Part shown: positions 17,856 through 26,323 of the stretch, one piece after another
How positions within the stretch are numbered: position 1 is the first letter of the stretch
How the letters are laid out: the number at the start of each line of letters is the position of its first letter
Assembly (NCBI RefSeq): GCF_023195895.1
Contig: NZ_JALPRK010000002.1
Coordinates: 274,671-338,670, forward strand
Direction: 5' to 3'
Source of the DNA: Paenibacillus mellifer
GTDB taxonomy: Bacteria; Bacillota; Bacilli; Paenibacillales; Paenibacillaceae
Length of the DNA: 64,000 nucleotides
The notes under the pieces: generated by a model
Databases searched by the model: none
What the model saw: only the letters and a program-made list of their open reading frames with translations
What the model was told of the DNA's origin: nothing
Program-made: the position numbers and the translations under genes

Positions 17856-18449
17856 ATGACGGATTCCCAAATGATTCGAGAGATTAAGGAAGGCAATACG
17901 GAGCTGTACTCGGAGCTGATGCGAAGGTATCAGCGGAAGATATTGGCCTTCGTTTATCACATGTTAAAGAGCGCTCATATGGAGCTGCTTGCCGAAGATT
18001 TATGCTCGGAAACGTTCTATAAAGCATTTCGCAGCTTGCACTCCTTCAGAGAGTTAGATGCTTCTTTCTCAACCTGGTTGTATACGATTGCCCGTAACAC
18101 GGTGCTCAGCGAACTTCGCAAACAAAGAAACGGCAATGTCCCCTTGGATGAAAGCGGGATTGTTCCCGTAGCTTCTAACGATGTCGTCCCTGAGCAAGCG
18201 GTATTACGGAGCGAGAAAGTGGGCATGGTGAGAGAAGCTATCAACAATCTGCCGGAGAAGCAAAGATCGGCTTTGATCTTGCGCGAATACGATCAATTGG
18301 ATTATCAAGAGATCGCGAATATTCTGGGACAGAGTGTCAGCGCCGTGAAGTCGCTGTTGTTCCGGGCGCGCAGCAGTGTAAAAAGTCAGCTTGAACCCTA
18401 CTTTTATGAACCCATCTACGAGCATTACGAAGGGATGAAAAGCAGATGA
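17856..18449 (+). CDS. RNA polymerase sigma factor, ECF family
   Basis: 197 residues. Region 2 lies at about 25-95 with LAEDLCSETFYKAF and FSTWLYTIARNTVLSELRK (-10 binding). Region 4 lies at about 130-180 with LPEKQRSALILREYDQLDYQEIANILGQSVSAVKSLLFRARSSVK (-35 binding helix-turn-helix). GAGGAGGATCG precedes the ATG. The stop overlaps the next gene, a zinc-finger anti-sigma factor, so the two form a sensing pair. Target genes unknown; it probably activates itself as is usual for ECF factors. Confidence 0.9.
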   Translation: MTDSQMIREIKEGNTELYSELMRRYQRKILAFVYHMLKSAHMELLAEDLCSETFYKAFRSLHSFRELDASFSTWLYTIARNTVLSELRKQRNGNVPLDESGIVPVASNDVVPEQAVLRSEKVGMVREAINNLPEKQRSALILREYDQLDYQEIANILGQSVSAVKSLLFRARSSVKSQLEPYFYEPIYEHYEGMKSR

Positions 18450-19048
18450 ATTGTAGAGAGGCCCAAGAATTGTTCGGATTGTTAAGGGACCTGCCCGAAC
18501 AACACCCTCAGCGGATCATGCTGGAGCGGCATCTTTTGGGCTGCGAGTCTTGCGCAGGCGAATATCAACTATGGGAAGAAAGCCTGGACATGCTGCAGTA
18601 CATACCGATGGAAGTGACGGAAGAGCAAGCGGAAACGGTAAACCGACGAGTGATGGATCGGATTTATGCCGAATCTCCTTGGCTGGCTCCCGACGTCAAG
18701 CGCGGCGTCACCCGCCGGTTCCGGCGGAGAGTCGTGTTCTGGGCCGCCAGCTTCCTGGCGATCTTCCTGTGCAGCTTTGTGTTCCTGTTGATGGATCATA
18801 CCCCATCGAACCAGAAAGCGGCCGAACCGATGACCGGAATTCTACCAACGGCTGTCGCGGCAGCCGGATCGGAGTCGGATGCATACGAGGAATTCTCGTT
18901 CGCCTTGCCTAGCGTGTCGCGTGGGATTGTAGAGCCTTTTGCCGTGCAAATGGGCCCGGCTTATCCGCAGTACTGGATGGTGCTCTCTATGGCAGGCATG
19001 TTGCTGGCCCTCTTCTCCTGGAAAGGGCTGCGCCGCACCAAAAGATAA
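18446..19048 (+). CDS. Anti-sigma factor with zinc-finger domain
   Basis: 200 residues. The N-terminal cytoplasmic part has the anti-sigma zinc motif (Cys3, then HLLGCESC, i.e. HxxxCxxC near 31-38). A transmembrane helix lies near 95-115 (VVFWAASFLAIFLCSFVFLL), an extracytoplasmic linker follows, and a second hydrophobic helix sits at the C-terminus (YWMVLSMAGMLLALFSW). The start overlaps the sigma gene by 4 bases (ATGA). It would hold the sigma factor at the membrane until a signal releases it (family knowledge). Confidence 0.85.
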   Translation: MNCREAQELFGLLRDLPEQHPQRIMLERHLLGCESCAGEYQLWEESLDMLQYIPMEVTEEQAETVNRRVMDRIYAESPWLAPDVKRGVTRRFRRRVVFWAASFLAIFLCSFVFLLMDHTPSNQKAAEPMTGILPTAVAAAGSESDAYEEFSFALPSVSRGIVEPFAVQMGPAYPQYWMVLSMAGMLLALFSWKGLRRTKR

Positions 19049-19061
19049 ACTTGGGTTCACA

Positions 19062-19100
19062 AACGCTTCTTCCGCTATTGGAGCGGGCGGGGCGTTTTTT
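19062..19100 (+). terminator. Terminator after the sigma/anti-sigma pair
   Basis: AACGCTTCTTCCGCT (19062-19076) pairs with AGCGGGCGGGGCGTT (19082-19096) through several G-U pairs, followed by TTTTTT. Confidence 0.75.
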
Positions 19101-19120
19101 ACATCTAAAGGGGGATGAAT

Positions 19121-19720
19121 ATGCTCGTTGGTTTGATTCGCCACGGACTAACTGATTGGAATGCGATAGGGAGAATTCAAGGGCAAAGCGATATCCCCTT
19201 GAACGATGAGGGACGGCGACAAGCCAGACTGCTAGGCCAGAGACTGAAAGAGGAAGGCGAATACCGCTGGGATTTCGTCATGACGAGCAACTTGTCACGG
19301 GCGCGCGAGACCGGCGAAATCTTAGCCGGTATTTTGGGGATTCCGCTGTACGATCCCGACTCGCGGTTGATGGAACGATCGTTTGGTCAGGTCGAGGGCA
19401 TGACTTTGGTGGAAAGAGAAACGTTATGGGGCAAGGATTGGGACCGGCATGAGCTGGGTCAGGAGAAAGACGAGGAGATCCGTCAACGAGCCTTGTCCTT
19501 TATGGCTGATTTGGCGGAGCGTTTTCCGAGCAACAATGTGTTGGTTGTTTCGCATGGCGGTCTGCTGGCCCAGCTATATATTGCCTTGTACCAGGAGAAA
19601 TGCCAGGAACGGATCAACAACTTGTCCTTAACCATTCTAGAGAATAACGAGCAATCCTGGGATTTACGATTGTATAATTGCACACGTCACTTGCAGGAAA
19701 GTGTCAAGGAACCGAAGTAA
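19121..19720 (+). CDS. Histidine phosphatase family protein
   Basis: 199 residues of the phosphoglycerate mutase-like superfamily. LIRHGLTDWN carries the phospho-accepting His8, TSNLSRARETGEILA the second arginine block, and VVSHGGLL the second histidine. It acts as a phosphatase on an unknown phosphoester; a cobalamin or sugar-phosphate substrate cannot be told apart. The ATG at 19121 is preferred over 19115 because AAAGGGGG ends right at 19114, leaving 6 bases only for the second ATG. Confidence 0.85.
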   Translation: MLVGLIRHGLTDWNAIGRIQGQSDIPLNDEGRRQARLLGQRLKEEGEYRWDFVMTSNLSRARETGEILAGILGIPLYDPDSRLMERSFGQVEGMTLVERETLWGKDWDRHELGQEKDEEIRQRALSFMADLAERFPSNNVLVVSHGGLLAQLYIALYQEKCQERINNLSLTILENNEQSWDLRLYNCTRHLQESVKEPK

Positions 19721-19748
19721 ACCGGCTTAGGCCGGCTTATTTTTTTTG
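19718..19748 (+). terminator. Terminator after the histidine phosphatase gene
   Basis: TAA-CCGGC (19718-19726) pairs with GCCGG-TTA (19731-19739) with one mismatch, then eight T residues. Confidence 0.75.
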
Positions 19749-19835
19749 CTATTTTTTCGAGATAATTTCATTTCTCGAGAATAAACGCCGGAAAACCTTC
19801 CCATAATGGGATTAAAACGGCGAGGCGGTAAAACT

Positions 19836-20924
19836 ATGAATCTGGCGGATATGCTCACTTTTGCCGATATCGGACAACTTAGCAGAATAGCGGATCATTA
19901 CCGCTGCGAATGCAGCGGGCATTCGAAGCATGAATTGATTCAATCCATCCTGCAGACGATAGGTCGCCGCGATTTTATCGAACGGCATATCGGAGGCATG
20001 AGTTTGGAGGATTTTCGCTTCCTGAACACCCTCCTGTTCGACGGACGCCGTCAGTTCAGCTTAGAGGAGCTGGTCGCTTGTGCGCAGGGCTCGCGGTTTA
20101 CCGAAGATGCCAAGGAGCGGGAAAGCCCGCGGGAGATGATTGCCCGCTTCCGCCAGCAGGGGTGGTTGTTTAATGGAACGACTCAGCAGACCCGCTACCT
20201 GTTCGAGGTTCCTGAGGATTTGAAGCGACGGTTCCGAGAAGCTCTTGAACGCCGTTTTCTTGCCGAAGTGAAGGCCGCCGCCGCCGAACCGCCGATGTAC
20301 CGGGAGGAGCCGGACATGCTGTCCGCCGACCTGCTGCTCTTCCTGCAATATGTCTCTCGGCACGATATCTCGCTAAACAGCGAAGGCGTCATGTACCGGA
20401 GAAACCAACTGCAGATTCTGGAATCGCTTCACGTATCCGAGGGGTTAGTTGGTAAAGGGTGGCGTTTCGGGTATGGTCGCCGTTTTAAAGATTATCCGAA
20501 TCGGTTGGCGCTCCTTTACGATTATGCCTATCACACTCGACTCATTCAGGAGAACAACCATCGACTGGAATTGACGGAAGCAGGCGCGGCCTACCTGGCG
20601 GAGGAACACAAAGAACCCATGATACAGTTCGTCCGCTTTTGGTTAAGATTATATAAAGGGCCCATTCCTAACTTGCTGTCTCTAGTCTACTGGATTTTAT
20701 GTTGTTCGAAAGATTGGGTGACGATCCCCTCGTTGTTCGAAAGGGTTGAAGCCCTGATCAAACCGTTTTTTTATGACACGCCCGCTTCGATTTTTGAAGA
20801 GCGAATCTTGCAGATGATGCTCCATTTAGGCATGGTTCGTTTCGGTGAAGACGAGCGGCACGAGCGGTATGTGCAGGCTTCTCCGTTTGGAAAGCAAGCG
20901 GTTCAACAAATTCATAAGGCCTAA
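19836..20924 (+). CDS. Hypothetical protein with SAP/Rho-N-like N-terminus
   Basis: Not recognised as a named family. 362 residues, soluble, no membrane segment or signal peptide. The first 45 residues (LSRIADHYRCECSGHSKHELIQSILQ) have the helix-loop-helix pattern of SAP or Rho N-terminal nucleic-acid modules. The rest is helical and shows winged-helix-like blocks such as DFRFLNTLLFDGRRQFSLEELV and LPNLLSLVYWIL. A DNA- or RNA-binding role is inference. The ATG at 19836 follows CGAGGCGG; an earlier ATG at 19806 lacks a ribosome site. Confidence 0.65.
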   Translation: MNLADMLTFADIGQLSRIADHYRCECSGHSKHELIQSILQTIGRRDFIERHIGGMSLEDFRFLNTLLFDGRRQFSLEELVACAQGSRFTEDAKERESPREMIARFRQQGWLFNGTTQQTRYLFEVPEDLKRRFREALERRFLAEVKAAAAEPPMYREEPDMLSADLLLFLQYVSRHDISLNSEGVMYRRNQLQILESLHVSEGLVGKGWRFGYGRRFKDYPNRLALLYDYAYHTRLIQENNHRLELTEAGAAYLAEEHKEPMIQFVRFWLRLYKGPIPNLLSLVYWILCCSKDWVTIPSLFERVEALIKPFFYDTPASIFEERILQMMLHLGMVRFGEDERHERYVQASPFGKQAVQQIHKA

Positions 20925-20981
20925 GCGTTGTTGAAGGCGATCAACGCACTTACATAACTTCTAAAGCAGACGCTTCCGGCC

Positions 20982-21175
20982 TGGGTGAAATCGGGATTGA
21001 GCAGGACATGCCGCCGTGATTCACAGATACCGCATAGGCACAGGCACATTAATGAGTATAGGGGCGATCGTCCTAAACGGCGCGGATATCGGTGAATATG
21101 CTTTAGTAGGAGCAGGTTCTTTAGCGACGGAAAATACCATCCTTCCACCCTATGCAAAAAGATCATTTAACGATG
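20982..21175 (+). pseudogene. Remnant of a hexapeptide-repeat (gamma carbonic anhydrase-like) protein
   Basis: Translation of this stretch gives GHAAVIHRYRIGTGTLMSIGAIVLNGADIGEYALVGAGSL, a left-handed beta-helix ending like the C-terminal half of YtoA/gamma-carbonic anhydrase proteins, then ILPPYAKRS. There is no start, no N-terminal half and an in-frame stop just upstream. The frame runs on without a stop into the next gene. Read as a decayed 3' fragment. Confidence 0.55.
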
Positions 21176-21192
21176 GTTTGGAGGTGCATCCT

Positions 21193-21378
21193 ATGGATCA
21201 GATGAAGGTTACTTATGAAGCAATGCTTGGATTGGCGGCGGAAATGATATGGGACGAAGCGCTCCGGAAGCATCGCTCGGAACAGATCTACAACGAGATC
21301 GACACCGCCTTGGCGAATGGCGATGAGGATGCCTTCCGGCTCCTGACGGATGAACTGAAAACATTGGAAGAACGCTAA
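21193..21378 (+). CDS. IDEAL-domain protein (61 aa)
   Basis: 61 residues. The C-terminal half (YNEIDTALANGDEDAFRLLTDELKTL) matches the IDEAL domain pattern, a short helical module seen at the C-terminus of Firmicutes YpiB-type proteins. The gene sits not far upstream of ypiF/qcrA, where B. subtilis has ypiB, but the UPF0302 half of YpiB is missing. The ATG is set by GGAGGTG at 21180-21186. The same frame is open upstream into a decayed hexapeptide gene. Function unknown. Confidence 0.65.
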   Translation: MDQMKVTYEAMLGLAAEMIWDEALRKHRSEQIYNEIDTALANGDEDAFRLLTDELKTLEER

Positions 21379-21384
21379 ACGGCA

Positions 21385-21431
21385 AACCGCCCCATCTGTT
21401 CACAGGATTGAACAGAAGGGACGGTTTTTTT
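21385..21431 (+). terminator. Terminator between convergent genes
   Basis: An interrupted stem built from AACCG...CCC-TCTGTTCA and TTGAACAGA-AGGG...CGGTT, followed by seven T residues. It ends the IDEAL gene; the minus-strand side is less T-rich. Confidence 0.7.
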
Positions 21432-21450
21432 GTAACAATCCTAGCGGGGT

Positions 21451-22755
21451 TTAGTCGTAATTGCGTACGGCCGGAGTGAACATGACGGCCAGAAGGGCTA
21501 AGGTGCCGATCGCTGCAAACAGCGCGATCGTTTGCAGGCCGCCGATATAATCAGCTAGCCAGCCGACAATGATATAACCGATCGGGAGCAGGGCGAACGA
21601 CCCCAGCATATCCAGGCTGGCTACGCGACCAAAGGTCTCCTGAGGCACCATCTCCTGCAAACTGGTCTCCCAAATCAGGCCAAACATCATCATCCCGAAT
21701 CCTTCGATGGCAAAGAGAGCGCAGAGTACGGCCGGAGAAGGGGCTGCGGCCATCAGCAGGAGGGCGATGCCGCTTAACAATGCCCCGCCGTAAGCAATCA
21801 GGCCTCGGCGCCTCAAGCGTCTCTTCGCACCAAACAACAAGCCGGCAGCAATGGCTCCCGCACCCGAGCAGGTTACGGCGATGCCGTACACATACGGTTG
21901 CAATTCCAAGTGGATTTTGAATAACCAAGGGATCACAACGGTGACAATGGCACCAAAGCAGATGTTAACCAGAGAAAAGGCCAAGATGGTGATCCACAGC
22001 CATGGTTTGCTCTTCAGCACAACCAAGCCTTCCTTGAAATCCGCCCCCATGCCTAAGCTTTCGCCTGGTGGCTTCGGTTGATAGGCAATTAGCTTCCGAA
22101 GCCCATAGAGACATAGAAACGAAATCACATAGGTCATGGCATCAAGCGCAACTCCCCATCCGGCCGAGAAGAACGTGACCAGCACGCCACCCAGGGAAGG
22201 GCCGATCAAACGAACCGCTTGATTGCTGATTTGGGTTAGCGCATTAGCGGAATTGCGGATGTCAGGGGTGAACACGGTGGCACGAGTAGCCGCATAAGCG
22301 GGTTGAAACAAACCATCCATTAACCCATACAAGGTGACAAGTACAAAGAGCAATTGAATGGTTAAGGCGTTGGTAAATAGCAGCGTCGCCAGGATGGCCA
22401 TAACACCAAACCGAAGCAGATCCGTCAGTAACATCAAATTTGTGCGATTATAGCGGTCAACCAACGTTCCGGAAATCGGGAGCATGACGATGTTGGGCAG
22501 CATATACGCAGCCATGAGTAATCCCATCGTGGTGGTCGAACCCGTCAAGGAATAGACGATGATCGGCAGGATGACCAGGGTAACGGAACTGCCGAGAAAA
22601 GAAACCAGCTGTCCAAGCCACAAAAAGGGGAATGCTTTGGATTTGCGGAAGGGCTCGGCGAACCCGGAGAAGGGGTTCTTAGCGACCGACTCGTCGGCTG
22701 GTTGGACCGCCTGCCTGGCGACGCCTTCATCCATTTGTGAAGGTTCAAGATTCAT
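21451..22755 (-). CDS. MFS transporter (drug/macrolide efflux type)
   Basis: 434 residues with about 12 hydrophobic helices in two halves. The first begins FLWLGQLVSFLGSSVTLVILPIIVYSLTG; the loop LVDRYNRTNLMLLTDLLRF is the MFS inter-helix motif; ATVFTPDIRNSANALTQISNQ is typical of the MFS_3 effector/macrolide-efflux group. It lies in the plasma membrane; substrate unknown. It sits directly downstream of a winged-helix regulator on the same strand (17 bases apart), suggesting a locally controlled exporter. Confidence 0.88.
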   Translation of the reverse strand: MNLEPSQMDEGVARQAVQPADESVAKNPFSGFAEPFRKSKAFPFLWLGQLVSFLGSSVTLVILPIIVYSLTGSTTTMGLLMAAYMLPNIVMLPISGTLVDRYNRTNLMLLTDLLRFGVMAILATLLFTNALTIQLLFVLVTLYGLMDGLFQPAYAATRATVFTPDIRNSANALTQISNQAVRLIGPSLGGVLVTFFSAGWGVALDAMTYVISFLCLYGLRKLIAYQPKPPGESLGMGADFKEGLVVLKSKPWLWITILAFSLVNICFGAIVTVVIPWLFKIHLELQPYVYGIAVTCSGAGAIAAGLLFGAKRRLRRRGLIAYGGALLSGIALLLMAAAPSPAVLCALFAIEGFGMMMFGLIWETSLQEMVPQETFGRVASLDMLGSFALLPIGYIIVGWLADYIGGLQTIALFAAIGTLALLAVMFTPAVRNYD

Positions 22756-22772
22756 AGATACGCATCCTCCTT

Positions 22773-23255
22773 CTAATTAATCGAACCCGCGTCACTGTCC
22801 TGCACGCGTCCTAAGGTGAATAATACGCCGTATTCGGCGCCATCGGTGTCCTTGGCTTCCCATTTTCGGATTAGGGTATCAAGCTCGTCGATAAAGTCTT
22901 GATATTGGCCCTCGGATAGCAGCAAACGTGTTGCCACCTGGTATGGAGGCACCTCTTCGAGAAAATGGAATGCGGTGAACGTTTCAGGCTTAAAGAACGT
23001 GTTCTTGGAACGGTAATACTTCTCCATCACGCCGCCAACCGCCTGGGTGTTGACCAAATCCAACAATCCGCCGTCGTACAGCTTCTGGATGTGATAATGT
23101 ACGTTCCCAGGGGTTTTGCCCAACAGATCGGCGACTTGTTTGGAGGTGTGCGCTTCAGTGGCCAACACGTTCAGAATTTTGATCCGCAAGGCGCTTTCGA
23201 GAAGCTTGCTTTGTTCGGCGTTGATTGGCATAGGAGCTTTTTTGTGGTCACCCAT
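22773..23255 (-). CDS. ArsR-type winged-helix transcriptional regulator
   Basis: About 160 residues. The winged helix at about 18-85 shows LESALRIKILNVLATEAHTSKQVADLLGKTPGNVHYHIQKLYDGGLLDL, a helix-turn-helix with an ArsR/HTH_20 look. The C-terminal half is alpha-helical and probably senses the ligand. The second of two tandem ATGs (23255) is favoured by its distance from the GGGGG stretch. It precedes the MFS gene and probably controls both. A palindrome in its promoter (23328-23344) may be the operator. Confidence 0.8.
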   Translation of the reverse strand: MGDHKKAPMPINAEQSKLLESALRIKILNVLATEAHTSKQVADLLGKTPGNVHYHIQKLYDGGLLDLVNTQAVGGVMEKYYRSKNTFFKPETFTAFHFLEEVPPYQVATRLLLSEGQYQDFIDELDTLIRKWEAKDTDGAEYGVLFTLGRVQDSDAGSIN

Positions 23256-23327
23256 CATATTTCCCCCTTGAATGAGTAGAGTGTGAAAGACACGTTCTGG
23301 AATCCAAACCAATCTAAATTGCAGTAT

Positions 23328-23344
23328 GATCTATATTACAGATC
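23328..23344. promoter_or_regulatory. Candidate operator palindrome
   Basis: GATCT (23328-23332) and AGATC (23340-23344) form an inverted repeat around an AT-rich centre in the spacer between the regulator gene and ypiF. It lies in the likely minus-strand promoter and also upstream of a TATAAT at 23386-23391 facing ypiF. Operator role is inference. Confidence 0.4.
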
Positions 23345-23423
23345 GATAGTAAACAAGAAGGATGGATTTGTCAAGAATCCCTGTTTATAATGGGGAGACA
23401 TGGATTGGAAAAGGGGTTATCAC

Positions 23424-23855
23424 ATGAAATTCAGTGAAATTGAACCTTCCGCTTGGGAGGAGCTTCGACCTTATTTGGATACCTGCGTGATTCCGGTGAC
23501 AGGACTAACCGGCTTGGAATTACCGTATGAAGTAACGGAAAAGTTGGAAAGACTGAGAGATATCCTTGACTGGGTGGAAATCCCTTTCAAAGGGAGAGTG
23601 GTCACGTATCCAGCTTTCCAATATCAAACGCAGGAAATGGCTCAAGCGATTAATGTCGTGTGTCGAAATGTCAAGTCTAGCGGCTTTGCTTATGTCCTTG
23701 TCGTTTCCGCTGAATTCGAATGGTTCGATGAGGAACTACCGGATGCCGATTTAATCGTGACATTACGCCGTTATGCACCGGATTCCAAGGAAGGGGCTGC
23801 TGGACGAGTGAAGGCGGCCGTACAAGAATTGTGGCAAGCAAATAAAGGTTTGTGA
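23424..23855 (+). CDS. ypiF: YpiF family protein (DUF2487)
   Basis: 143 residues, soluble. The pattern FSEIEPSAWEELRPYLDTCVIPVTGL, FQYQTQEMAQAINVVCRNV and DADLIVTLRR fits the DUF2487/YpiF family. Position supports this: in B. subtilis ypiF is the gene next to qcrA. Function unknown. The ATG at 23424 has AAAAGGGG 8 bases upstream; an ATG at 23400 has none. Confidence 0.8.
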   Translation: MKFSEIEPSAWEELRPYLDTCVIPVTGLTGLELPYEVTEKLERLRDILDWVEIPFKGRVVTYPAFQYQTQEMAQAINVVCRNVKSSGFAYVLVVSAEFEWFDEELPDADLIVTLRRYAPDSKEGAAGRVKAAVQELWQANKGL

Positions 23856-23924
23856 TTGTGACAAAATATCGACAATTTCAAGAAGGGCAAGCTTTTCGAT
23901 GCCCAAAAAAATGTGTCAAATTCT

Positions 23925-23953
23925 TGACGCTCTTAAAACCCTAATATATTATT
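23925..23953 (+). promoter_or_regulatory. Promoter of the qcrABC operon
   Basis: TTGACG at 23925-23930, a 17-base spacer and TATTAT at 23948-23953 (5 of 6), about 80 bases before qcrA. Confidence 0.65.
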
Positions 23954-24032
23954 AATATGTCTTACGCGATGTTGTGATATTTATCATTGAAACGTTCGGA
24001 AACAATTGCTTGACAAAGGGGGTTGAAGACAT

Positions 24033-24575
24033 ATGAGCAATCAGCATGACCAGCAGGAATCCTCGCATAAACCGCCTATTCGCAAAGAGATGTCCCGTCG
24101 GCAATTTCTTACATACACGCTTGGGGGCGCCACTGCATTCATGGTGGGTGGGGTGACCCTTCCTATGGTTCGTTTCGCGGTTGATCCGATTCTGCACAAG
24201 AAAGGCGAAGGTGCCTTCGTCAAGGTTGTAGAAGTTAGCAAAATCACCAACGAACCGCAGGAATATTCGTTCGAGCTCAAGCAGCAAGACGGCTGGTACC
24301 TAAGTACGGCCTCCCTTACAGCTTGGATTCGCAAGGACGAGAGCGGAAATATTTATGCGCTTTCACCGATTTGTAAGCATTTGGGATGTACGGTTGGATG
24401 GAATAACGATAATAATTTTCCGGATGAATACCACTGCCCTTGCCATGGCGCGCATTACACCAAGGAAGGTAAGCAGTTGGCGGTCGCATCGAAACCGCTT
24501 GACGAGTACAAGGTTATGATTAAGGACGATTGGGTTTATCTGGGGGATATCATCCCGAATACCATCGTGAAATAA
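24033..24575 (+). CDS. qcrA: Menaquinol-cytochrome c reductase, Rieske iron-sulfur subunit (QcrA)
   Basis: 180 residues. A twin-arginine signal, SRRQFLTY at 21-28, precedes the membrane anchor. The [2Fe-2S] site is formed by Cys114 and His116 in CKHLGC and Cys135 and His138 in CPCHGAHY, with Cys119 and Cys137 positioned for the stabilising disulfide. It accepts electrons from menaquinol in the bc complex on the outer face of the membrane. First gene of qcrABC. GGGGG precedes the ATG. Confidence 0.96.
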   Translation: MSNQHDQQESSHKPPIRKEMSRRQFLTYTLGGATAFMVGGVTLPMVRFAVDPILHKKGEGAFVKVVEVSKITNEPQEYSFELKQQDGWYLSTASLTAWIRKDESGNIYALSPICKHLGCTVGWNNDNNFPDEYHCPCHGAHYTKEGKQLAVASKPLDEYKVMIKDDWVYLGDIIPNTIVK

Positions 24576-24591
24576 GGAGGCGTAGATTCGG

Positions 24592-25263
24592 ATGTTTAAA
24601 AATGTGTACAACTGGATTGACGAACGTCTTGATATCACGCCGATCTGGCGCGATGTGGCCGATCACGAGGTACCGGAGCATGTCAACCCGGCGCATCACT
24701 TCTCCGCGTTTGTGTACTGCTTCGGGGGCTTGACGTTTTTTATCACGGTCATCCAGATCTTGTCGGGGATGTTTCTGACCATGTATTACGTTCCCGATAT
24801 TATTAACGCCTATGCCAGTGTGGAATACTTGCAGACACAGGTCGCTTTTGGCCAAATCGTCCGCGGCATGCACCACTGGGGGGCAAGCTTGGTTATCGTC
24901 ATGATGTTCCTACATACGCTTCGTGTTTTCTTCACCGGTTCTTATAAAGCGCCGCGTGAAATGAACTGGATTGTCGGGATGTTGATTTTCTTCGTCATGA
25001 TTGGTCTTGGTTTGACGGGATATCTGCTGCCATGGGACAACAAGGCGTATTTTGCCACGAAGGTAACCTTGGAAATCGCCAACTCCGTTCCTGTACTAGG
25101 CCCGGTCATCAAGGAGCTGCTGCAGGGCGGTTCAATCGTAGGCGCAGAAACGTTAACCCGGTTTTTTGCCATTCACGTGTTCTTCCTTCCGGCGGTCTTG
25201 CTGATCCTCTTGGTGGGTCACTTCATCATGATCCGCAGACAAGGGATTTCCGGACCGTTGTAA
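24592..25263 (+). CDS. qcrB: Menaquinol-cytochrome c reductase, cytochrome b6 subunit (QcrB)
   Basis: 223 residues, four membrane helices. Haem-ligand histidines lie in GMHHWGASLVIVMMFLHTLRVF and in RFFAIHVFFLP with VGHFIM. Cys43 (FVYCFGG) is at the position of the cysteine that covalently holds haem c(i) in Bacillus QcrB. TGYLLPWDNKAYFATKV is a family hallmark. It forms the quinol sites with QcrC. Confidence 0.96.
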   Translation: MFKNVYNWIDERLDITPIWRDVADHEVPEHVNPAHHFSAFVYCFGGLTFFITVIQILSGMFLTMYYVPDIINAYASVEYLQTQVAFGQIVRGMHHWGASLVIVMMFLHTLRVFFTGSYKAPREMNWIVGMLIFFVMIGLGLTGYLLPWDNKAYFATKVTLEIANSVPVLGPVIKELLQGGSIVGAETLTRFFAIHVFFLPAVLLILLVGHFIMIRRQGISGPL

Positions 25264-25335
25264 GAATTGAAACTCGAACAACAGATGATTATTTTGAACT
25301 ACCTCTATAATGAAGAGAAGGGGGGCAAAAGGGAC

Positions 25336-26211
25336 ATGGCTCATCAAGACAATTCTAAGGAAAAGGTCGTGTTCGTTGGCGATTCCCGCGTCCGTAAGGG
25401 CAAAGGGTTTATCACGCCTCCGGACTATACGGCTTATCCCGGCAAGTCCGAAGCGTTCATTCCTAACTTTTTGCTAAAAGAATGGATGGTTGGCGTTGTC
25501 GTGCTCGTTGGCTTCCTGGTGTTGACCATATCGGAACCGGCTCCGCTTGGCTTCCCGGCCAATCCGACGGCTTCGGTTATCCCGATGCCGGACTGGTACT
25601 TCCTGTTCCTGTATCAATATTTGAAATATCCGTATGCCTCCGGCGACTACGTTGTACTTGGAACGATGGGGATCCCCGGCGTGATGTTCGGCGGGCTGAT
25701 GCTCGCTCCATTTCTCGATCGTGGCAAGGAGCGGCGCTTCTATCAGCGTCCGATCGCATCGTCGTTGATGTTGCTGTCGATCGCTGCGGTCGTTTACTTG
25801 ACGAACTTCGCCTGGACGCATTACCAACATGAGCTGGAAGCAACGGGGCAGGTGCCGGAACATATCCAGCGGGAAGAGAAAGCTCGTGAGAATCGGGAAA
25901 AGGGCTTACCGACATCCAATGCGAAACCGCAGGAAGAAGTCGCTATCGTAGAGAAGGACGACCCGGCGATGGAAATTTACAAGACGGCGACATGCATTAA
26001 CTGTCACGCAGCCGACCTTAAGGGAGGCGCTGCTCCGTCGTTACGCGGAATTGGCGATAAACATGACAAGGAAGCGATTCTATCTATCATTAAAGAAGGC
26101 TATAATGGCAAGATGCCTGAAATGTACACTACTGCAATCAACAACGGCCTAACAGATCAGGACATTGACCATTTGGCCGAATGGCTTGCGAAACAAAAAA
26201 CGGAACAGTAA
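25336..26211 (+). CDS. qcrC: Menaquinol-cytochrome c reductase, subunit IV-cytochrome c fusion (QcrC)
   Basis: 291 residues. The N-terminal half is cytochrome b subunit IV, with membrane helices and the quinol-site PDWYFLF. The C-terminal half is a cytochrome c domain with the haem motif CINCH near 223 and a methionine in GKMPEMY as the likely axial ligand. This fusion is typical of Firmicutes. The ATG at 25336 follows a strong GGGGGG/AAAGGG region; a longer TTG-started version from 25267 is unlikely. Confidence 0.94.
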   Translation: MAHQDNSKEKVVFVGDSRVRKGKGFITPPDYTAYPGKSEAFIPNFLLKEWMVGVVVLVGFLVLTISEPAPLGFPANPTASVIPMPDWYFLFLYQYLKYPYASGDYVVLGTMGIPGVMFGGLMLAPFLDRGKERRFYQRPIASSLMLLSIAAVVYLTNFAWTHYQHELEATGQVPEHIQREEKARENREKGLPTSNAKPQEEVAIVEKDDPAMEIYKTATCINCHAADLKGGAAPSLRGIGDKHDKEAILSIIKEGYNGKMPEMYTTAINNGLTDQDIDHLAEWLAKQKTEQ

Positions 26212-26227
26212 AATAGAATGTAATGTG

Positions 26228-26258
26228 AAACCTGATCGTGATGCGGTCAGGTTTTTTT
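26228..26258 (+). terminator. Terminator of the qcr operon
   Basis: AACCTGATCG and CGGTCAGGTT form a near-perfect stem around TGATG, followed by seven T residues. Confidence 0.9.
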
Positions 26259-26323
26259 AAGCTTGCGCGCCGATTTATAGGTTCGCGACCGGCGCCATTT
26301 TCGTGAAAAAGAGGGATAACGCG

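Noticed and set aside
17754..17960. 68-codon minus-strand frame over the sigma factor start
   Set aside because: Opposes a convincing ECF gene with its own ribosome site.
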